Source: Helianthus annuus (Eukaryota > Streptophyta > Magnoliopsida > Asterales > Asteraceae). From it: a stretch of 64,000 nt of DNA. Made by a program: the position numbers and the translations under genes. Position 1 is the first letter of the stretch; each line of letters opens with the position of its first letter. The notes below the pieces were generated by a model. The model was not told where the DNA came from. It ran no database searches and was given only the letters and a program-made list of their open reading frames with translations. The DNA lies in contig NC_035448.2 of assembly GCF_002127325.2 (NCBI RefSeq), positions 86,260,587-86,324,586 of the forward strand, in the 5' to 3' direction. This document shows positions 58,611-64,000 of this stretch, piece by piece.

Positions 58611-61600
58611 TTAATCGCCAACTAGAGGATCCGTTAATCCTGAAAAGACATTTAACCGCAACCGACGGTTACCAAAAGTCATGTCGACCGTGCCCGATTT
58701 GCAATTAATTTGGGCATTCGATGTTGCCAAAAATGGTCGACCTAGGATCACCGTTGGTTGCTTGGTTCGGTCCAAAGAAACATAATCTAACACAAGAAAG
58801 TCCACCGGATAGTAAAAGTCCTCGACCTTGACTATTACATCCGTGACTATCCCACGGGGTAGTTTAGGAGTCAAATCGGCTAACACCATGGTAGTGTTAG
58901 ACACTTGAAGTGGACCAAAATCGTATTGGTCATATAAGCTACCCGGCAAGATACTCACACTTGCCCCAAGATCCAAAAGTGCCCGTGTCATTTTGAATTC
59001 ACCCACTTGTATAGAAATAATGGGCGCCCCCGGATCTTGAAGTTTTGGTGGAAGTGCACCCGAAAGAATTGAACTCACGTTTTCGGTTAAATCAAGTTTT
59101 TTAGGAAATTTGTGAGTTCTCTTTTGGGTACATAAATCCTTCAAGTATTTAGCATATGAAGGCATTTGTTTGATGGCATCTAAGAGTGGTAAATTAATTT
59201 TAACTTGTTTAAAAATTTCCCACATCTCTTCTTGATGTGGGCCTCTTTTGTTTACCACTTTCTTAGATGGTCCCAAAAGAGCTTCGGGAAAAGGGGCGGT
59301 ATTACCCTCCACACCCTTGTCCTTAGCCTTTGGGATGGGAACGGTCGCAACGGGTGTATCTTTGTTAAGTTTTAATTCATTTTTATTTTGACCCGTTCGA
59401 CCGTTACTACCTTCATCGTCACTCGCATCTTCCACCACCCCTTCAACAAACTTGGGTGATGGTGGCTCAACACCATTATCTATCACTCGACCACTACGTA
59501 AAAAAATTTTATTTATGGGTACCTCACGTGTGTTTTTCGAACTCGACCCATGATGCTTAGGGTTCACCGTAGTGTTGCTTGGAAGTCCTCCTCCACTTCC
59601 GCGAATTTGAGCCATCTCTTGAGCAAGTTGCCCCACTTGCTTCTCCAACGCCTTATGGGATTTATCTCGTACCTCAAACTCTTTCTTCATCTCTTGATTT
59701 GAATGATTGATAGCATTCATAATAGCATCAAATTTCGAATTTATTGAGTCATCACCTTGAGAGTTTGAAGCACTACTCCCATTTCCGCCTTGGTTGTAAC
59801 CTCGTTGATAATTACCTTCACAGTTTTGATACCCTTGGTTACCCCCTGGATTGTAATTCCTTTGGTAACCCCCTTGGTTACCACCTTGACGATTATTGTA
59901 CGAAGACCCACCTTGACCGCCTTGGTTACCCGATTGAAAATTCGGGTTCATTTGGTTTGAAGCATTACCATACCGGAAATTAGGGTGATTTCTCAAGCCC
60001 GGATGGTAAGTGTTGGAGTTCATGTCATATTGCTTTCGGTCCCCATACACTTGATTAACTTCTTCGGTGTAGTCATTCGCCCCCGTTGGACATCGTTCCG
60101 TCGCATGCCCAATATCCCCACATTCTTCACAAACCGCAAATTGAACCGCATTCACCTCTTTCTTCTTCTTCAATTGAGCTATTTCCCGTTCTAAGGTGGA
60201 AATCCGGTCCTTGGAATCGAGATCGGGAAGTGACCGGGAAACCGGATGCCTTTTGGCTCTATCGGCCGATTCTTTTTCTTTGGATCGTTTGCTCATCCTC
60301 TCCAAAAATTCCCAATCGTCATCCTCATGATTGCTCAAGAGTGTACCATTGCTTGTCGTCTCAAGCCGATTCCAAGTTGCATCATCCAAACCCCGTACGA
60401 AGCATTTCACCAATTCCCATTTTTCTATTTGGTGATGTGGGCATCTCCTCATGAGTTCTTTGAATCGGGTGAATGCTTCATGTAGAGGCTCACTCGAAAG
60501 TTGACGAAATGACCGAATTTCATCTCTAGCATCGTCGGTCTTGGCCATGGAATAGTATTCATCCAAAAACGCTTGTTGCATTTGTTCCCAAGTTCGAATA
60601 CTATTGGCCGGAAGTGTAAGGAACCACTGTTTTGCTTTATCTTTCAATGAAAACTGAAATAGCCGAAGCTTCACTTCCTCTAGTGCGAAATTATGCCCTC
60701 CAATAGTATCACAAATAGACGAGAACTCCGTTAAATGGGTGTACGGCTCATCATTGGACCTCCCGTTGAAATGAGGAAGGATGTTGATGTAATGCGACTT
60801 ACAATCAAACATCCTCCTTTCGCATACTATCGGAGAATTGTTCTCGGTCACTATCGGTCGGAAACGGTCATTTACTCCCCGTGGAGGTTGTTGACGACGT
60901 TGTGGCCCATTAACTTCTTGATCGACCGGTCTTCGATTATCCCGTCTTTCACCCCTTCGATCCTCACTTCGATTATCCCTCGGGTTACCACCTCCCACAA
61001 AACGAGGAATCCGGTTAGGGTTTACATTGTTGTTATTATTATTGTTGTAAAACCCTTCATTCCGGTTCCGTTGGTTGTTGTTTTGTGGTTGACGGTTGTT
61101 CCCATAACCATCGTTTCTTCCATCTCTATAGCCATATTCATCTTCCCCAACATAGTTGGCGTTTTGGTAACCAACTTCCTCATCATCATACCCTCTAGCA
61201 TTGTAGACGTTTCCCCTATTCACATAACCCCAATCTTCATCATCATTAGCTCGATCATCGTAATGCCCCCCATCGTCCGAATTTTCCGTATGAATGCTCA
61301 CGTGTTCCGGTGATTGATAACCGGGAACACTATACGGTTCATCATCGGGGATTGCATTCCTTAAATCATCGATGTTGAAAAACGGGTCTTCATTCGCGGG
61401 ATTGCCGCGATCACGGTTACCTCTACGATCGGAGTTGACATTCCGATCATCAAGGTTGATAGGTAACGATGCTTGTCGGTGAAGGGGTTGTTGTTGAGGT
61501 GTTCGTTGGGCGTTGTTGGTATTTTGGTTTCGGAAAGGTGGAGTGGGTGGTCTTGCGTTGGTGTTACCACCCGGTTGCTCTGGAGCGGGATAAAAGGTTC

Positions 61601-61832
61601 CTCGGGATTGGAATTGATTTGCGTTGGGGTTTTGGTTTGGGTTAAATTCTTCGTTGGAATTGTGGTTTGCCATTGAATCGGTTTCAATGGTCGGTGTGAG
61701 TGGTGGTGTTTGGTTGGTTTGATTAGAAGCAAGAGTTGCTTCTAACCGGCTTGCTAGGTTTCTTCTTGTGAGTCTTTCAATTTCCGGTTCGTAGACTAGA
61801 GGTGAAGTCCTCCCGGAATTTCGTGTACGCAT
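58611..61832 (-). CDS. gag: Element D Gag-protease polyprotein
   Basis: A 1073-residue intact frame starting at MRTRNSGRTSPLVYEP, 155 bases after the 5' LTR. Residues 50-330 are low-complexity, rich in Asn, Asp, Arg and Gly. The Gag domain is at about 345-515 (HYINILPHFNGRSNDEPYTH, LFQFSLKDKAKQWFLTLP, KCFVRGLDD). A single CCHC zinc knuckle (Cys568, Cys571, His576, Cys581) is followed by an Asn/Gly/Tyr-rich linker. The aspartic protease has RALLDLGASVSILP (Asp954), the DLGAS variant typical of Athila, and an ILGRPFLATSNAQI block. It forms the particle and cleaves the polyprotein. TAA at 58611-58613 ends the frame right after the protease, in the same frame as Pol. Confidence 0.93.
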   Translation of the reverse strand: MRTRNSGRTSPLVYEPEIERLTRRNLASRLEATLASNQTNQTPPLTPTIETDSMANHNSNEEFNPNQNPNANQFQSRGTFYPAPEQPGGNTNARPPTPPFRNQNTNNAQRTPQQQPLHRQASLPINLDDRNVNSDRRGNRDRGNPANEDPFFNIDDLRNAIPDDEPYSVPGYQSPEHVSIHTENSDDGGHYDDRANDDEDWGYVNRGNVYNARGYDDEEVGYQNANYVGEDEYGYRDGRNDGYGNNRQPQNNNQRNRNEGFYNNNNNNNVNPNRIPRFVGGGNPRDNRSEDRRGERRDNRRPVDQEVNGPQRRQQPPRGVNDRFRPIVTENNSPIVCERRMFDCKSHYINILPHFNGRSNDEPYTHLTEFSSICDTIGGHNFALEEVKLRLFQFSLKDKAKQWFLTLPANSIRTWEQMQQAFLDEYYSMAKTDDARDEIRSFRQLSSEPLHEAFTRFKELMRRCPHHQIEKWELVKCFVRGLDDATWNRLETTSNGTLLSNHEDDDWEFLERMSKRSKEKESADRAKRHPVSRSLPDLDSKDRISTLEREIAQLKKKKEVNAVQFAVCEECGDIGHATERCPTGANDYTEEVNQVYGDRKQYDMNSNTYHPGLRNHPNFRYGNASNQMNPNFQSGNQGGQGGSSYNNRQGGNQGGYQRNYNPGGNQGYQNCEGNYQRGYNQGGNGSSASNSQGDDSINSKFDAIMNAINHSNQEMKKEFEVRDKSHKALEKQVGQLAQEMAQIRGSGGGLPSNTTVNPKHHGSSSKNTREVPINKIFLRSGRVIDNGVEPPSPKFVEGVVEDASDDEGSNGRTGQNKNELKLNKDTPVATVPIPKAKDKGVEGNTAPFPEALLGPSKKVVNKRGPHQEEMWEIFKQVKINLPLLDAIKQMPSYAKYLKDLCTQKRTHKFPKKLDLTENVSSILSGALPPKLQDPGAPIISIQVGEFKMTRALLDLGASVSILPGSLYDQYDFGPLQVSNTTMVLADLTPKLPRGIVTDVIVKVEDFYYPVDFLVLDYVSLDRTKQPTVILGRPFLATSNAQINCKSGTVDMTFGNRRLRLNVFSGLTDPLVGD

Positions 61833-61964
61833 GCACTACCTATAACCTGCACAAGTAACACACCCCGCGTAACAAGGAAAAAGACAAAGTGCAAAAAGAA
61901 GCTAAACAATTTAAACAGTTAATCACACAAATTCAAACAATATCCAAACACAAAGCGCACGCAC

Positions 61965-61982
61965 TCCCCGGCAACGGCGCCA
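61965..61982 (-). other. Primer-binding site of element D (tRNA-Asp)
   Basis: The plus strand reads TCCCCGGCAACGGCGCCA, the 3' end of a plant tRNA-Asp including CCA. The minus strand is therefore its complement, five bases from the 5' LTR. This is a PBS, not a tRNA gene. Confidence 0.92.
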
Positions 61983-61987
61983 AAATT

Positions 61988-63402
61988 TGATCGAAGTGTC
62001 GCGATCCGGTCAAAGATAATATTTATAAGCCCTAAATACCCTTAACAAATAGCTAGTGGTAGTGAGGGGTCAAACCACGAAGAGTATGTGGTTTGCGAAT
62101 GGACTTTGAATGAAATGTAGAAATTGTCACTTTTATGAAGCTTGCTAAGATATGTTTTTGTGTTTTTGTTTGATTGGAAGATATGAATTATAACTACTAA
62201 AATGATTAATTAAATTAACTACTCAAGATTACTAGCTTCAAGAATTAGAAATGATTGTTTGGACAATAATGAGAAAACAAGGTTCACACCCGGTTCGGTA
62301 ATTGCATTCCTAGGGTTTCTACACGTTTTAAGATTGATTCAATTGCAAAAACGACTAACGAGTTTAGTGTTACACGGCTTAGGTGCCAAGAGCTATCAAC
62401 GTTATAAAGAACGGACCACAATGCACTTCGTTACCAAGAACATGTAAACTCTAACCTAGATAAGGCATAATTGCACATAAACATTTCATAAAGTCAAATT
62501 TAATCTTCACTCGACGGTTTATGAATTTAATACAAATGCAAGACAATTATCATAAGTTTCAAATCAAGAAGCAATTTGTCACAAAATCAATCCAAGAACA
62601 ATGTTTTAACCCTAGACTTACAATTAACCTACACCGGGGTGAAACCTCCAAGAAATTAGCCGCTCATGGTGTAGATGGCACGATCAACGGATGCACGAGA
62701 CTTGAATTGGATCATCTTGGAGCTTGAAGATGGATGATTGGATGATTAGGGTTTGGAATGGTTGGGGGTGATAGATGGATTGAAGGATGAATGATGATTC
62801 GCGTTATGGAATGAAGGTTGATTGGGATTTTATGGTTGGTGATGATTCAAGGTTGTAAAGATGATCATTGATTGATTGGGGATTCCCTGGTAAGTGATAA
62901 TGGCTCCAAGATTAAGTTCAAATCTCCAATTAGAGTGTAACTCCCGAACTCATGGCCAATCACACTCTTTGATTCGTTCCAAACCCCCCAAACAAGCAAA
63001 ACCCCGTCGTCAACATTTAGAAGCCATCGCCGACGGCCTGATGCCCCGTCGGCGACGGTGCCTGTATTCCTGCTTTCCTCCGACGGCTTATTTCCCTGTC
63101 TACGGTCAACTTTGGGCTACGGACACATGCGTAGACCGTCGGCGACGACCCCTATGGGCGTCGGCGACGGTGCTTGGATGTTGGTTTTTCTGTTTCATCC
63201 CTTTCTTGAGTCCGGTTGACCCGTTTCGCATCCCGGTGGTTCCGTTTTCACTCCGGTGACCCGTAAAGCTCCCGAAAAGCTCCTTAAACTCCAGTAAACC
63301 TGCAAAACACAAATCTAATCAAGAGTAGGCAATTCGAAACTAAAACTTGTGTAAAAACATCAAATTACACAATTACAAGCACCGGTTTTCAACCACGTAT
63401 CA
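61988..63402 (-). repeat. 5' LTR of element D
   Basis: 1415 bp, the same length as the 3' LTR. Two of the four CCGTCGGCGACGG palindromes have picked up mutations here (CCATCGCCGACGG at 63024-63036, and a GACGA end near 63148). The promoter box could not be fixed by eye. Confidence 0.97.
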
Positions 63403-63407
63403 ATAAG

Positions 63408-63713
63408 CAAGGTACGAAGATTATCTTGGCTCGGGACCCACAAACGGTCCATGAAGTAATACGATCCATTGTCTTTCAGTTCAAGAGCAGGAGTTATGTG
63501 ATAAGGAAATTCCTTATCCATCAAGCTTTGAGAAACACAAGCTTGTTGAGCCTGTGAAATACGTGCTTGGATATCGGTTTGAATAACAGATTGGACACGA
63601 ACACAATGAAGCTTAGTACGTTCCTTGCGACTCAAAGCATCTGCTACGACATTCGCCTTACCAGGATGGTAGCGAATTTCGCAGTCATAGTCGTTTAGAA
63701 GTTCAACCCAACG
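63408..63713 (-). pseudogene. pol: Element C Pol between RNase H and integrase (right of the nested insertion)
   Basis: In the Pol frame this reads [34 protein letters not shown] and [14 protein letters not shown], then meets element D at 63402. It joins, across D, to the integrase piece at 48811. On its right it is bounded by TGA at 63714-63716. The segment covers the end of RNase H (ADALSRK) and the linker before the zinc finger. Confidence 0.85.
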
Positions 63714-64000
63714 TCATTGTCTCATGTTGAGTTCTTTCTGATTGAAGATGTGTTGAAGACTTTTGTGGTCAGTGAAAACCACACATTTCGTACCGTACAA
63801 ATAGTGTCTCCAAATCTTAAGAGCGAAGACAACTGCACCCAACTCAAGATCATGAGTGGTGTAGTTCTTCTCATGTATCTTCAACTGTCTCGATGCGTAT
63901 GCTACGACTTTGTTTCTTTGCATCAGGACGCAGCCAAGACCCAATTTAGATGCGTCGCAATAAACGACGAAATCATCATTGCCCTCGGGCAAGGTTAGAA
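63714..64000 (-). pseudogene. pol: Element C RNase H (partial, runs off the window)
   Basis: The piece reads [35 protein letters not shown] and [11 protein letters not shown], with all three visible acidic RNase H residues kept, and ends NMRQ before the in-frame TGA at 63714-63716. The RT part lies beyond the window. Confidence 0.85.

Larger units (their letters stand above)
48815..63402 (-). mobile_element. Element D: Athila-type Ty3/gypsy retrotransposon, nearly intact
   Basis: This 14.6-kb element is flanked by the perfect target duplication ATAAG (48810-48814 and 63403-63407). Its two 1415-bp LTRs (TGATCGAAG ... CACGTATCA) are nearly identical. The PBS matches tRNA-Asp and a polypurine tract adjoins the 3' LTR. 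On the minus strand it encodes Gag-protease, Pol without a chromodomain, and a third ORF between Pol and the 3' LTR. tRNA-Asp priming, DLGAS protease and a third ORF define the Athila group. It sits inside element C and so is younger than C's insertion. Confidence 0.95.
43845..64000 (-). mobile_element. Element C: third copy of the A/B chromovirus family, split by element D
   Basis: The 3' LTR (43845-47502), polypurine tract (47503-47515), chromodomain and integrase come first. After the 14.6-kb nested element D, the integrase/RNase H region resumes at 63408 and runs off the window. The sequence is co-linear with element A across the break. D interrupts Pol just upstream of the integrase zinc finger and duplicated ATAAG. 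An additional in-frame TGA lies at 63714-63716. The 5' LTR is outside the window. Confidence 0.93.

Noticed and set aside
60735..61313. 192-codon plus-strand frame rich in I, V and P
   Set aside because: It is the antisense shadow of the Asn/Asp-rich Gag region of element D; composition is explained by the opposite strand and there is no homology or motif.
61965..61982. tRNA-Asp gene fragment
   Set aside because: Only the 18 bases of the tRNA 3' end including CCA are present, next to an LTR. This is a primer-binding site.

Overview
The window is repeat-dominated plant nuclear DNA. I found no host gene, rRNA gene, tRNA gene or CRISPR array that I can defend. Almost every base belongs to an LTR retrotransposon, intact or decayed. 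The tRNA-iMet and tRNA-Asp primer-binding sites, the chromodomain integrases and the Athila-type element are plant hallmarks. The Gag types resemble Asteraceae (daisy family) repeats from memory, so an Asteraceae genome is likely but not proven.

Layout. 1-6184: end of a decayed Ty3/gypsy element on the minus strand (element E: Gag remnants, a 14-unit hairpin minisatellite, PBS, 3.8-kb LTR). 6185-8349: decayed 3' part of an Athila-like element. 8355-34593: a 1.47-kb copia-type solo LTR (target duplication AAGAA) split by two Ty3/gypsy chromoviruses of one family: A (8549-20847, minus, TSD TATAC) and B (22048-34506, plus, TSD ACATA). They form a giant inverted pair around a 1.2-kb spacer. 35365-37730: decayed SIRE-like copia 5' LTR and gag on plus. 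38520-39260: copia gag remnant on minus. 39283-43259: a 3.98-kb solo LTR (TSD TTATT). 43288-43844: start of another LTR (F), cut by element C (43845 to beyond the window, minus), a third member of the A/B family. C is itself split by element D (48815-63402, minus, TSD ATAAG), a young, nearly intact Athila-type element with Gag-protease, Pol and a third ORF.

The autonomous parts would have worked as usual for these elements: Gag packages the RNA, protease processes the polyprotein, RT and RNase H copy RNA primed by a host tRNA, and integrase inserts the product. In A, B and C the chromodomain would steer insertion. All carry stops, frameshifts or nested insertions. D is closest to intact, with one in-frame stop between Gag-protease and Pol and one amber codon in its third ORF.

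The most interesting signals are in noncoding parts. (1) The A/B/C LTRs carry a chain of about a dozen back-to-back stem-loops in the presumed transcribed leader. (2) They also carry a candidate leader intron (CAG|GTGAGT to TTTTCAG|G) that encloses a 55-bp tandem repeat of variable copy number. (3) Three other families here independently carry arrays of short palindromes. (4) Element D has a diverged copy of its own LTR palindrome block inside the element, upstream of its third ORF.
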